The position numbers and the translations under genes were made by a program. From Imperialibacter roseus (lineage in GTDB: Bacteria; Bacteroidota; Bacteroidia; Cytophagales; Cyclobacteriaceae), in assembly GCF_032999765.1 (NCBI RefSeq), contig NZ_CP136051.1:2208417-2272416 (forward strand): DNA of 64,000 bases. Reading direction: 5' to 3'. This document shows positions 33,549 through 42,178 of this stretch, one piece after another. The notes below the pieces were generated by a model, which worked only from the letters and a program-made list of their open reading frames with translations, searched no databases and was not told the origin of the DNA. Numbering within the stretch: the stretch's first letter is position 1; each line of letters opens with the position of its first letter.

Positions 33549-35879
33549 TTACAACATCACTATTATTTCGTCCCCGGGCTTTAACTCTTCTTCGAGTTGA
33601 TTTATTTCGTATATAAGCTCTTCAATGGTTTTGAACTTTCTGGCAATAGATTCTAGTGATTCGCCTGGTTTTACTGTGTACAGGAAAAAATTATCATCAA
33701 TATCTTTTTGATTGATGAGGTTGCGCATGCTTGGCGTTTTGTGCCCGGCATCAAATACTCTCAGCGTATGGCCTTCCGTCAGGTCACGATTGTCGATGCC
33801 ATTCCATTCTTTGAGCTTGTTTGGTGCAATGCCCAAATTTTGCGCTGCTGACTTAAGGTCCAGCGATCTCATTACCAGAAACGTTTCTGGCTTATTATAA
33901 GCGACCTGAGTTTCTGTATGGATGATAATTTGAGCCCGTCGGTTAAAGAACCGTGCATACCAGGAGTCATTTTCAGAAATGGGCTCCTCTTCCCCGAAAG
34001 CGAACACCCTCATTTTGGCTTCGGGTATCCCTTTCGATAACAGGTATTTCATGATGGAAACGCCCCTTTTTTCACTCAGTGCCCTATTGTAATCTTTGTC
34101 GCCTCTGCTATCGGCATGCGTTTGAATGTCAATCAGGGCAATATTGCTTTCTTCAAACTGCCTCACCAGGTCATCGAGTGCCACAAAAGTTTCACTTCTT
34201 AAATACGAGCTCCCGTAGTTGAAATAGACTTTTTCGTAAGCATACTCATAAAAGCTCCCCGCAGTATCTACTTCATTCACCACGGCCTGTAGCTTGCTTG
34301 GTGTGTTGATGGTGTATTTATTCGAGAGGCTGTCAGGAGACAGCAGATACGCAAAATGGCCAGACGGGTTGGCCAGCGTCAGAATATCAGTCCGTGAGTC
34401 TATAGTCAGCCTGACAAGCTCCCCAGGCGTTACACCAGCACCATGTATATTGATAAGCTCAGTTGTTGTATTGAAAGTTGGCGGGGCGGATTCTCTCCCT
34501 GTTGGAAAAAAGATGTCGTAGCCCTGGTAGTCGTCCATCCGGAAGGTGTAAAGGTCTAATGAAGAGGCTGTATAATACTGAAAGTCGATAATGGCATCGT
34601 TTGTCATGATGTATTCAAAAAACTCCTTAAGGCTTCCATACGGAAATGCCATGACATCCAGCCTGTTCCCATCTCTGTTGGATGATAAGTAGCCGCTTTT
34701 TCCCAGGAAAAGGTAGGTGTCGTCCAGCGTGCTATTAAAGGGCACCCCCAGGTTATATACTTTGGGTTCGAAAAAGGACAGCTGCTTGGCCAGGTACAGA
34801 TCGAAACCACCGTAACCAGCCAACCCGTTGGAGGCGAACGTCAGGCAGCTATAGGCAGGGGAGTAGAAAGGCGTTATTTCGTCGCCCTGCGTATTGATTC
34901 TTTCTCCCAGATTGATAGCTGTTGTCCACCTGCTGCTGTCAATCCGAAGGCTCATCCAAATGTCGAGCCCGCCCTGACCTCCGGGTCTGTTGGAGGAGAA
35001 AAAGAGGGTGTCGGCACTTGCTGTTACAAACGGATGCTTTACATCAGTACCAGGCATGTTAATAGTAGTGTCAAGCTGGGCAGGCTCCGTCCAGTTTTTT
35101 CCGTCCCAGGTGGTGACAAGCACTTTGCAGGTACTTTCTTTGTTGCAATCACTATAGTAAAACGAACGGCCATCACCGGTAAATGAGCCTGTGCCCTGCG
35201 ACCATCGGGTGTTGAGTTTTTTGAAAAATGCGGTTTCCTTCCATTTGTTATTATTGGCTTTGCCGTACGATATAAGGCTGGGCAGATAGTCGCCAAACTT
35301 AGGGTCATAATATTGGAGAGAGTGTACTTTTCGGGTCGTAGACATCACGAGGTTGCCATTAACCGGCCACTCGATCACCCCAAGGTCGTTTTGATCTGAA
35401 TTAACGTCTGTCAGAGAAGTGAGTTTATACTTGGGCTTCGCTCGCTGGAGCCGCATGCCCAGCTCACAACCTGCCTTCTGAAATTTAACCAGCGACAAAA
35501 GTTTTTCCTGGCTAGCTGGTTCGAGCTGGAGGAAAGTGCTAAAGATGGAGTCCGCAGCTTTAAAGTCTCCCTTGATCTTTGTCAGAAACCCGTGGTAGTA
35601 AATGGAGGACGGTTGATGAGGGCCGGAAATCACGCTCAATGCACTGAATTTCTCCTCCGCTGTGTTGTAGTTGGTACTTTTTAAGTAACTAAACGCCTGC
35701 CTGTATCTCGACTCAAGGTCGCCGGGAGAAAGAGAGATCACCTTTTCGTAAAACTCCGCTGCCTCAAGGTACCTTTCCGCATCGTAGTATTCGTCGGCCA
35801 CCTTCTTCAGTTTTTCAACAGACTGACCGGAGACATGCAATGAAAAAGCAAGCAGCAACGCAGACCAAAAAAATTTCAT
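33549..35879 (-). CDS. PorE-like TPR/PD40/OmpA-family protein with C-terminal LysM domains
   Basis: A 776-residue protein with a signal peptide (ending VSGQ). In order: TPR region (~20-130, EYYDAERYLEAAEFYEKVI), PD40/TolB-like propeller (~160-400, with PFVTASADTLFFSSNRPGGQGGLDIW), a small beta-sandwich that may be a carboxypeptidase-regulatory-like domain (~460-530), and an OmpA peptidoglycan-binding domain (~545-660, with THADSRGDKDYNRALSEKRG). This order matches PorE of the T9SS, which tethers the system to peptidoglycan. Two LysM-like units follow (~670-725 and ~730-776: FLYTVKPGESLESIARKF), which I do not know from classical PorE and would give further glycan binding. It lies 155 bp downstream of the PorP/SprF gene on the same strand, probably in the same functional cluster. 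Confidence 0.85.
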   Translation of the reverse strand: MKFFWSALLLAFSLHVSGQSVEKLKKVADEYYDAERYLEAAEFYEKVISLSPGDLESRYRQAFSYLKSTNYNTAEEKFSALSVISGPHQPSSIYYHGFLTKIKGDFKAADSIFSTFLQLEPASQEKLLSLVKFQKAGCELGMRLQRAKPKYKLTSLTDVNSDQNDLGVIEWPVNGNLVMSTTRKVHSLQYYDPKFGDYLPSLISYGKANNNKWKETAFFKKLNTRWSQGTGSFTGDGRSFYYSDCNKESTCKVLVTTWDGKNWTEPAQLDTTINMPGTDVKHPFVTASADTLFFSSNRPGGQGGLDIWMSLRIDSSRWTTAINLGERINTQGDEITPFYSPAYSCLTFASNGLAGYGGFDLYLAKQLSFFEPKVYNLGVPFNSTLDDTYLFLGKSGYLSSNRDGNRLDVMAFPYGSLKEFFEYIMTNDAIIDFQYYTASSLDLYTFRMDDYQGYDIFFPTGRESAPPTFNTTTELINIHGAGVTPGELVRLTIDSRTDILTLANPSGHFAYLLSPDSLSNKYTINTPSKLQAVVNEVDTAGSFYEYAYEKVYFNYGSSYLRSETFVALDDLVRQFEESNIALIDIQTHADSRGDKDYNRALSEKRGVSIMKYLLSKGIPEAKMRVFAFGEEEPISENDSWYARFFNRRAQIIIHTETQVAYNKPETFLVMRSLDLKSAAQNLGIAPNKLKEWNGIDNRDLTEGHTLRVFDAGHKTPSMRNLINQKDIDDNFFLYTVKPGESLESIARKFKTIEELIYEINQLEEELKPGDEIIVML

Positions 35880-35911
35880 CTGTATAAAATTTGTTTTTCA
35901 GCGGCCACCGG

Positions 35912-35937
35912 TTCGCCGGAGCGATCGGTCCGCCGAA
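35912..35937. repeat. GC-rich imperfect inverted repeat
   Basis: TTCGCCGGA (35912-35920) and TCCGCCGAA (35929-35937) pair with a single C:C mismatch around an 8-base loop. It lies in the 155-bp spacer between the PorP/SprF gene and the PorE-like gene, about 33 bp before the latter's start. No T-tract follows on the minus strand, so it is not an ordinary terminator; it may be an operator or a leader hairpin. Confidence 0.5.
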
Positions 35938-36034
35938 GCGGGAATAGCTCAAATCGCTTTGAAATGAAAGTTACTTGCTCTACGATTTTATTCATTTCCG
36001 ATGTTTATCGCTCTCCTTATGGCTATTTCATGTC

Positions 36035-37078
36035 TTAGAATATTGGGCTATTAACCTTGAATGGGTTATTGCGGAAGTTGAAGTCATATCCCAAAGATAC
36101 TTCAAATGATGGTGCAATTTGACCATAAATCTCATTGTTACGATAAGTATTCGAATTGAGGTCGTAACTAATGCCTGCACTAAAGTCGTTGATTTTGAAA
36201 CCGCCTAGTACAATGAATGAATCAAACAACCGGTACCATGTGCCTACTTGCAGCGTCAAAGCAACATCGGACATGGTGCTGTTGATCTGATGTGAAAGGT
36301 AGGTGCCAAGGTTCACCTGATAGCTTTGTGATGAGTATGCCACCAATAGGGAAGGGTGCACATATGTTTTTGGCGTAACAATAAACTTGGCGTTTGATAC
36401 CAGTTTGAACAGTATAGGGTTGTCGGTGAGGTATAGGCCACCAAACCGGCTTTTTGGTGTGTTGAGATTGTCGGCAGAGAGCCCAATGGTAAACGACCGA
36501 TCCCTGAACATCGCATTGGGGTTATCGATGGCGGAATACAAAACGCCAAAATTGAAAACAGGATGGTAAGACGACAGCTTGCCAATGTCCTCCGGATTTT
36601 GTGTATTGTCGAAGCCAATATAGGGGTTGTACTGCGATCCCCATTGTAATCCATTCAGAGATATTCTTGTTTGTGTAACGCCTCCCTGTAATCCAAAGAT
36701 CAAAGTGTTATTTCGTAACCGCTTCAGCTTGAGTGCATAGGCACCTGTAAGCAATATTTTTTGTGTAGAAAAGGCACCCTGAATGCCCTGGGTTTCCTTA
36801 AAGAAAGTAAGACCCGCTCCACCTACTTGAAATTTCCTGCTGGTATTTTGAAAAACAGGGTAGGAGACGGTGGCCTGGCTGAGATCATGAAGTGATCCGT
36901 CCCCTGCCAGCTTACTTTTATTGAAGTTTATCCTGGCTGAAAGGTACGGATTTGTTCCTGCAAACGCCGGGTTAACAAAAATAGCGCTGGAGTAGAACTG
37001 CGAAAACTGCCCGCCCTGGGCTTTTATCTGTCCAATGAACAGAAGAAGAATAAGGCCGATGAGTGTGCTTCTTTTCAT
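36035..37078 (-). CDS. PorP/SprF family T9SS-associated outer-membrane protein
   Basis: A 347-residue outer-membrane beta-barrel with signal peptide (ending IKAQ). The N-terminal motif GGQFSQFYSSAIFVNPAFAGT is the family signature, followed by a regular series of amphipathic strands (GLQGGVTQTRISLNGLQWG, NFGVLYS, FTIGLSADNLN, GTYLSHQ, PSFEVSLGYDF). PorP/SprF proteins work with particular T9SS cargo carrying type B sorting domains, holding them at the cell surface. That fits here: the gene overlaps by 4 bp the 3' end of a gene for exactly such a cargo. It is the third gene of the minus-strand run that starts at 41894. Confidence 0.95.
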   Translation of the reverse strand: MKRSTLIGLILLLFIGQIKAQGGQFSQFYSSAIFVNPAFAGTNPYLSARINFNKSKLAGDGSLHDLSQATVSYPVFQNTSRKFQVGGAGLTFFKETQGIQGAFSTQKILLTGAYALKLKRLRNNTLIFGLQGGVTQTRISLNGLQWGSQYNPYIGFDNTQNPEDIGKLSSYHPVFNFGVLYSAIDNPNAMFRDRSFTIGLSADNLNTPKSRFGGLYLTDNPILFKLVSNAKFIVTPKTYVHPSLLVAYSSQSYQVNLGTYLSHQINSTMSDVALTLQVGTWYRLFDSFIVLGGFKINDFSAGISYDLNSNTYRNNEIYGQIAPSFEVSLGYDFNFRNNPFKVNSPIF

Positions 37079-38277
37079 CGCAGTAAAATAAATGATCCTT
37101 TTTTACTGAATGACCCCTGTGGCGTAACCACCTGAACTGAATAGTAGTAAACCCCTTCTGAGGCTGCCGCACCACCTTTTGTGGACCCATCCCAACCCAG
37201 CTCATCAAGTACCACATCGGTTTGATTGACGCTGTACATTTCTACATTGTACCCGTCCCAGATGGCCATTGTGAACTTTTCAACAGGGATACCTGCAAGA
37301 AATGGCCTGAAAAGCCTGTTTTCCTCCAGAGAGGCACGGGGCGCAAATATGTTGGGTACGAAAAACGCAGGCCCGGAGCTTAAAGGCATTCTGCCAAGAC
37401 TAACGTACTTGGGCTCGTTTCGCAGTACCAGGGTTTTGGCAGAGGTTAACATGCCGTAAGTCAGCGAGTCGGTGTCGGTGAGTGAACCGATGCCCAGCTG
37501 AAAGTATTTTCCCTCTTCAGCATCTAAATGGGCAATTACCGGCCCGTACCTGTGAGCCCGTATCGTTTGAGTGTTCACCAGAGCATTGAGTTCAAAGCCG
37601 TCGAAATTAACTTCAACGGTGGTGGCAAGGTTCTTCTCACTTTCTTTGGTAACTATCCACTGTGCTTCATCCGACAGGCCGATCAGTGAATCGCCGGGCA
37701 CCAAAAGAGAAGCGTCAGGAATAGCTATTTCCACAGCGATTTTATCTCCCTGAGATGCTTGCAGCAGAGAGAGGCTATTGAAATATCCGTCTATTCCCAT
37801 AGGGTAGTAGAGGGCATTTCCAACGGAGGTTTGGCTTATCTTGCCCTCAATATAGCTTTCCGCCGACCCGCCAGCGATCTGCCCACTACTCACATGCACC
37901 TTTGTAGCTTGTGGGTAGAGGTAGCCTTTGTTCATGTCAAGCATGCCTGATACATCTATTGTATTGGCGAACAAAAACAAGCGACCCTGCTTGAAAAGGA
38001 TAAGGTCTTTGGCCAACAGCTCGCTACCAGTCAGCTTTTGGTCGGCGACTCCTGTAAACTCCATCGAGCCAGCTGAGGTGTTTGCTGCAAAGTCGACATC
38101 TTTACTTAAAATCAGAGTGCCTCTGTTGTCAAGTGAACCTTCAAAATTCACCTCGTTGCTGAAAAACACCTTCGCATTGCCTTCTATATACATAGAGGCA
38201 TTCGGCTGTAGCGTAAACGGCTGGGCCAGGCATTGCACACCTGCAAAAAGGATCGATATGAAGAATAGAAGGCGCAT
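37075..38277 (-). CDS. beta-solenoid protein with type B (gliding-motility) T9SS sorting domain
   Basis: A 400-residue protein with signal peptide (ending CLAQ). Residues ~25-190 are short repeating strands of a beta-solenoid (NASMYIEGNAKVFFSNEVNFEGSL, GSMEFTGVADQKLTG, FANTIDVSGMLDMNKGYL), ending with YYPMGIDGYFNSL. The C-terminal ~95 residues match the gliding-motility-associated type B sorting domain: FFVPNIFAP, F-x-PF, an IWDGYN stretch in place of the usual IFNRWG, then W-D-G, EGVYYYSVQV and SFILLR. It should pass the outer membrane through the T9SS and be retained with the PorP/SprF protein whose gene overlaps its 3' end by 4 bp. It starts 2 bp after the S74 gene, so the two products probably act together. 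The solenoid resembles the cargo at 26561-28048. Confidence 0.85.
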   Translation of the reverse strand: MRLLFFISILFAGVQCLAQPFTLQPNASMYIEGNAKVFFSNEVNFEGSLDNRGTLILSKDVDFAANTSAGSMEFTGVADQKLTGSELLAKDLILFKQGRLFLFANTIDVSGMLDMNKGYLYPQATKVHVSSGQIAGGSAESYIEGKISQTSVGNALYYPMGIDGYFNSLSLLQASQGDKIAVEIAIPDASLLVPGDSLIGLSDEAQWIVTKESEKNLATTVEVNFDGFELNALVNTQTIRAHRYGPVIAHLDAEEGKYFQLGIGSLTDTDSLTYGMLTSAKTLVLRNEPKYVSLGRMPLSSGPAFFVPNIFAPRASLEENRLFRPFLAGIPVEKFTMAIWDGYNVEMYSVNQTDVVLDELGWDGSTKGGAAASEGVYYYSVQVVTPQGSFSKKGSFILLR

Positions 38278-38279
38278 GT

Positions 38280-41200
38280 CTATTCCTGGCTGGAAGCAGG
38301 TGCTTTGGCGGTAGTTGTGGATTGAATAAGAAGATCAAGCTTTGCTTCGAGGGTTTTGAACCGCTCGTCGTTGGAGGATAGTTGAGCCTTCATCTCATCG
38401 ATTTCTTCTTGCAAACCGGAAACTCTGGCGTGTTCTTCTTTGAGGGCTTCGATGAGGATGGGGATGAGGCCCTGGTAGTTGACACTATAATATCCGTTGG
38501 CTCCCATAACAGCCAAGTCTGGAAATAACTCCTGTAGCTCTTGCGCTATGAGGCCGTGGTGAAGAACGCTGTCCTGTTGGTCGATATAATGATAGGTATA
38601 TCCATTTACTTCAACAAGCCTGTCCAGAACCCCTGAGATTTTGCTGATTTCTTTTTTCAACCTAACGTCACTTGCACTGAAGGAGAGTACCCTGCCTTTG
38701 GCATCTACTTGTACCTGAGCCGTAATCAAAGTACTATAAGTTCCTGCAGTTATGACATTTTGCATTTCTAACTGATCAGAAGTTATTTGAAGGCCGGATG
38801 TGCCTGATAAATTGACTGCCAGAGGTGTGCCGGCTCCTCCCGATAAGCCGTTGCCGGCGACAGATGCGTTAATGTCTATTGCAGAGATAGTCCCATTAGT
38901 GATTTCCGCACTCCCTACGACCAGCGGGCTCCAACTTGCCCCAGTTCCGTTGGTTGTCAGGTAATCTCCCACGCCGAACCCAGATTGGTCTGGCAGCACG
39001 CCAAGAGGGCTTAAATCTATGGTATTTTTACCTTGAATGGTTAAGTCGGTGCCTACCAGCGTTAGCGTTTGGAGTTCATTCGTGGGGTTCGAATCCGCAT
39101 CATTGACATTATCAGTTCCAGTATCCCAGTTAGAGCCATCCCACTTAAGAATATCCATTGGATTGGGGGAAGTGGTTGTTAGATTGAAACCAGTTCCTCC
39201 ACTAATGCTCACTGTATTTCCTGAAATAGATATATCCTGCTGGTAGGGGCTGAGGTCAATGTTTGTGGCCGAGCCGTTGTTGGTGATTGCTAGCGTATTC
39301 GCAGTCAGATTCAGGTCTTGAATCTCGTTGGTTGGATTGGCATCTGCATCGTCGACATTAAGGACCAATGTTGAACCCGATGACAAGGTGATATTTCCTG
39401 CTGTTGCGTCGGTGCTGATATCTTGAATTTCGTTGGTTGGATCGGCATCTGCGTCGTCGACATTAAGAGCCAATGTTGAGCCTGATGACAAGGTGATATT
39501 CCCTGACGTTGCGTCGGTGCTGATGTCCTGAATTTCATTGGTTGGGTCAGCATCTGCATCGTCGACATTAAGAGCCAATGTTGAGCCTGATGACAGGGTG
39601 ATATTCCCTGACGTTGCGTCGGTGCTGATGTCCTGAATTTCATTGGTTGGGTCAGCATCTGCATCGTCCACATTAAGGGCCAGTGTTGAGCCTGATGACA
39701 GAGTGATATTTCCTGGCGAGGCATCAGTGCTGATATCCTGGATTTCGTTAGTAATGCTGAAGTCTGCGTCGTTGATGGAAACTGTTCCGCCGCTGTTAGA
39801 AAGTGTAAGGTTACTTCCTGCCAGTGAGAGTGTTTGCAACTCGTTGGAAGCGTCGGCATCTGCGTCGTCCACATTGAGAGTTAAAGACGAGCCACTGGAA
39901 AGCGAGATGTCACCAGCGGTACCGTCTGTGCTAATATCCTGAATTTCGTTTGTATTGTCAGCATCAGCGTCATTTACATTAAGGGCCAATGTCGAACCTG
40001 AGGATAAAGTGATATTTCCTGGCGTGGCATCAGTGCTGATATCCTGGATTTCGTTCGTAATGCTAAAGTCTGCGTCGTTGATGGAAACTGTTCCGCCGCT
40101 GTTAGAAAGTGTAAGGTTACTTCCTGCCAATGATAGTGTTTGCAACTCGTTGGAAGCATCCGCATCTGCGTCGTCCACATTGAGAGTTAAAGACGAGCCA
40201 CTGGAAAGCGAGATGTCACCAGCGGTACCGTCTGTGCTAATATCCTGAATTTCGTTTGTATTGTCAGCATCAGCGTCATTTACATTAAGGGCCAATGTCG
40301 AACCTGAGGATAAAGTGATATTTCCTGGCGTGGCATCAGTGCTGATATCCTGGATTTCGTTCGTAATGCTAAAGTCTGCGTCGTTGATGGAAACTGTTCC
40401 GCCGCTGTTAGAAAGTGTAAGGTTACTTCCTGCCAATGATAGTGTTTGCAATTCGTTGGAAGCGTCGGCATCTGCGTCGTCCACATTGAGAGTTAAAGAC
40501 GAGCCACTGGAAAGCGAGATGTCACCAGCGGTACCGTCTGTGCTAATATCCTGAATTTCGTTTGTATTGTCAGCATCAGCGTCATTTACATTAAGGGCCA
40601 ATGTCGAACCTGAGGATAAAGTGATATTTCCTGGCGTGGCATCAGTGCTGATATCCTGGATTTCGTTCGTAATGCTAAAGTCTGCGTCGTTGATGGAAAC
40701 TGTTCCGCCGCTGTTAGAAAGTGTAAGGTTACTTCCTGCCAGTGATAGTGTTTGCAATTCGTTGGAAGCGTCGGCATCTGCGTCGTCCACATTGAGAGTT
40801 AAAGACGAGCCACTGGAAAGCGAGATGTCACCAGCGGTACCGTCTGTGCTAATATCCTGAATTTCGTTTGTATTGTCAGCATCAGCGTCATTTACATTAA
40901 GGGCCAATGTCGAACCTGAGGATAAAGTGATATTTCCTGGCGTGGCATCAGTGCTGATATCCTGGATTTCGTTCGTAATGCTAAAGTCTGCGTCGTTGAT
41001 GGAAACTGTTCCGCCGCTGTTAGAAAGTGTAAGGTTACTTCCTGCCAATGAGAGTGTTTGCAACTCGTTGGAAGCATCCGCATCTGCGTCGTCCACATTG
41101 AGTGTTAAGGACGAGCCACTGGAAAGCGAGATGTCACCAGCGGTACCGTCTGTGCTAATATCCTGAATCTCATTAGTGGCATCCGCATCCGCATCATCCA

Positions 41201-41894
41201 CATCATCTCCATCCGCAAGGTCGGCGGGTACATTCGAAAGATCTCCAAAATCGCCACTAAAAAGAGTCGGCAGATTGGCAAGGCTGGCATAGTCGCCATC
41301 AAAATCGTCAGTGACATCAGTATCATAATTAGATAAGTCAACCTGAGCCAGGTTTGGATCGTTTGTGAGTGTCAATACACCGCTACTGAACTCCAGCGAT
41401 TGAAGTTCATTTTCAGGGTCGGCGTCGCTGGTGGTAATAAGACTGCTTAAATCAACTGTGTTGCCCCGTTCGATGGATAGGTTGGTGCCTTCAAATGTAA
41501 GGTTCTGTTTGTCAGTGTCAATACCAGCCAGGTCAACTTCGTTAGCTCCCGATACTTTCAGCAGACTGCCGGTGAGAGATAATGTTTGAAGATTTTGCGA
41601 TACAAGCAATTTATCCCATGCCGATCCGTTCCAATAGTAGAATAATCCTTCGGTGTCGTCAAACACCAGCAGCCCTTTTTCTGAGGCTTGCAATTGCATG
41701 GCTAGTCGCTGGGGAGTGGTAAGACGAGGAATAAGAAGCCCCTGGTTATTGTCGGGTGAAACGAGTTGAAGGACTGCATTTGGATTGGGAGTGGCGGTGT
41801 TAATGCCAACAGAATTGCCCTGGCAAAATACGTCAGTAGACAGCGCTATAACAATGAACCCGGCGAGGCCCAAATAGTGACTAAAACGGTACAT
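38280..41894 (-). CDS. repeat-rich surface protein with S74 (endosialidase chaperone) domain
   Basis: A 1204-residue protein with signal peptide (ending VFCQ). The head (~24-95: VGINTATPNPNAVLQL, GLLIPRLTTPQRL, EKGLLVFDDTEG, YYWNGSAW) matches that of the gene at 25812. A long aspartate-rich repeat region follows: five 102-residue units (242-751) and three 35-residue units (752-856), built on N-E-I-Q-D-I-S-T-D and L-x-V-x-D-A-D-A-D motifs that might bind calcium. Near 1075-1135 lies a Peptidase_S74 domain; SDVRLKKEI keeps the Ser and Lys thought to drive self-cleavage in phage tail spikes, and GLIAQELQELFPDLA follows. A coiled coil (~1150-1190) closes the protein. It is probably a trimeric fibre on the cell surface. 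No sorting domain is present, so it may depend on the T9SS cargo gene 2 bp downstream (inference). No phage genes are nearby. Confidence 0.88.
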   Translation of the reverse strand: MYRFSHYLGLAGFIVIALSTDVFCQGNSVGINTATPNPNAVLQLVSPDNNQGLLIPRLTTPQRLAMQLQASEKGLLVFDDTEGLFYYWNGSAWDKLLVSQNLQTLSLTGSLLKVSGANEVDLAGIDTDKQNLTFEGTNLSIERGNTVDLSSLITTSDADPENELQSLEFSSGVLTLTNDPNLAQVDLSNYDTDVTDDFDGDYASLANLPTLFSGDFGDLSNVPADLADGDDVDDADADATNEIQDISTDGTAGDISLSSGSSLTLNVDDADADASNELQTLSLAGSNLTLSNSGGTVSINDADFSITNEIQDISTDATPGNITLSSGSTLALNVNDADADNTNEIQDISTDGTAGDISLSSGSSLTLNVDDADADASNELQTLSLAGSNLTLSNSGGTVSINDADFSITNEIQDISTDATPGNITLSSGSTLALNVNDADADNTNEIQDISTDGTAGDISLSSGSSLTLNVDDADADASNELQTLSLAGSNLTLSNSGGTVSINDADFSITNEIQDISTDATPGNITLSSGSTLALNVNDADADNTNEIQDISTDGTAGDISLSSGSSLTLNVDDADADASNELQTLSLAGSNLTLSNSGGTVSINDADFSITNEIQDISTDATPGNITLSSGSTLALNVNDADADNTNEIQDISTDGTAGDISLSSGSSLTLNVDDADADASNELQTLSLAGSNLTLSNSGGTVSINDADFSITNEIQDISTDASPGNITLSSGSTLALNVDDADADPTNEIQDISTDATSGNITLSSGSTLALNVDDADADPTNEIQDISTDATSGNITLSSGSTLALNVDDADADPTNEIQDISTDATAGNITLSSGSTLVLNVDDADANPTNEIQDLNLTANTLAITNNGSATNIDLSPYQQDISISGNTVSISGGTGFNLTTTSPNPMDILKWDGSNWDTGTDNVNDADSNPTNELQTLTLVGTDLTIQGKNTIDLSPLGVLPDQSGFGVGDYLTTNGTGASWSPLVVGSAEITNGTISAIDINASVAGNGLSGGAGTPLAVNLSGTSGLQITSDQLEMQNVITAGTYSTLITAQVQVDAKGRVLSFSASDVRLKKEISKISGVLDRLVEVNGYTYHYIDQQDSVLHHGLIAQELQELFPDLAVMGANGYYSVNYQGLIPILIEALKEEHARVSGLQEEIDEMKAQLSSNDERFKTLEAKLDLLIQSTTTAKAPASSQE
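39327..39641 (-). repeat. three tandem 105-bp coding repeats
   Basis: Three 35-codon units directly follow the 306-bp array. Each starts at E-I-Q-D-I-S-T-D-A-T and ends at D-A-D-A-(D/N)-P-T-N. They correspond to the last third of the 306-bp unit and differ from each other by a few bases. Confidence 0.9.
39642..41171 (-). repeat. five tandem 306-bp near-identical coding repeats
   Basis: Five units of 102 codons run from 41171 down to 39642, with boundaries at 40865/40866, 40559/40560, 40253/40254 and 39947/39948. Each unit is itself 35 + 32 + 35 residues of related motifs. The central copies look almost identical at the DNA level, with differences such as tgccaa/tgccag and gcatcc/gcgtcg. This points to recent expansion and makes copy number change likely. 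Confidence 0.95.
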
Positions 41895-41913
41895 AAGCTC
41901 AAAGGTTGGTACA

Positions 41914-41921
41914 CAAAACTA
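41914..41921 (-). promoter_or_regulatory. possible -7 box of the S74 gene cluster
   Basis: On the minus strand the bases read TAGTTTTG, an exact match to the Bacteroidota TAnnTTTG box, 19 bp before the start codon at 41894. No clear TTG -33 box was found at the right distance. Confidence 0.3.
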
Positions 41922-42178
41922 TTTCAATGTAACCGAAATTGTGATATTTTAATAGAGCTGGTCTGATAAAGTTGCTGGATGCACACAATCTCAAGAAAAT
42001 GAACCTCTTTTAGATGTTACAAATTATAACATACTTGGACTATTTGAGGATTTAATAAAATGGCTCTGGAAAAGAAGAAGCCCGTTTTTTTCTACATACG
42101 AACTTTTTGGGCTTGATGGATTTGGTCAGGTGTCAATGTTATTTGGCGACTAATATTTTTTTTGCAATTTTTCCAAAA

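Noticed and set aside
39643-41166. Series of plus-strand ORFs of 97-99 codons opposite the S74 gene
   Set aside because: Spaced by 306 bp like the coding repeat beneath; the sense frame has a signal peptide, known domain and long continuity, so these are shadows.
38280-41894. Prophage remnant, suggested by the S74 tail-spike domain
   Set aside because: No capsid, portal, terminase, tail tube, lysis or integrase genes lie nearby, and the gene has a signal peptide and T9SS neighbours.
42077-42115. Terminator-like pair AAGCCC...GGGCTT near the S74 and lipoprotein genes
   Set aside because: The stem is only 6 bp with a loop of about 25 bases and no T-tract directly after it, so it is not convincing.
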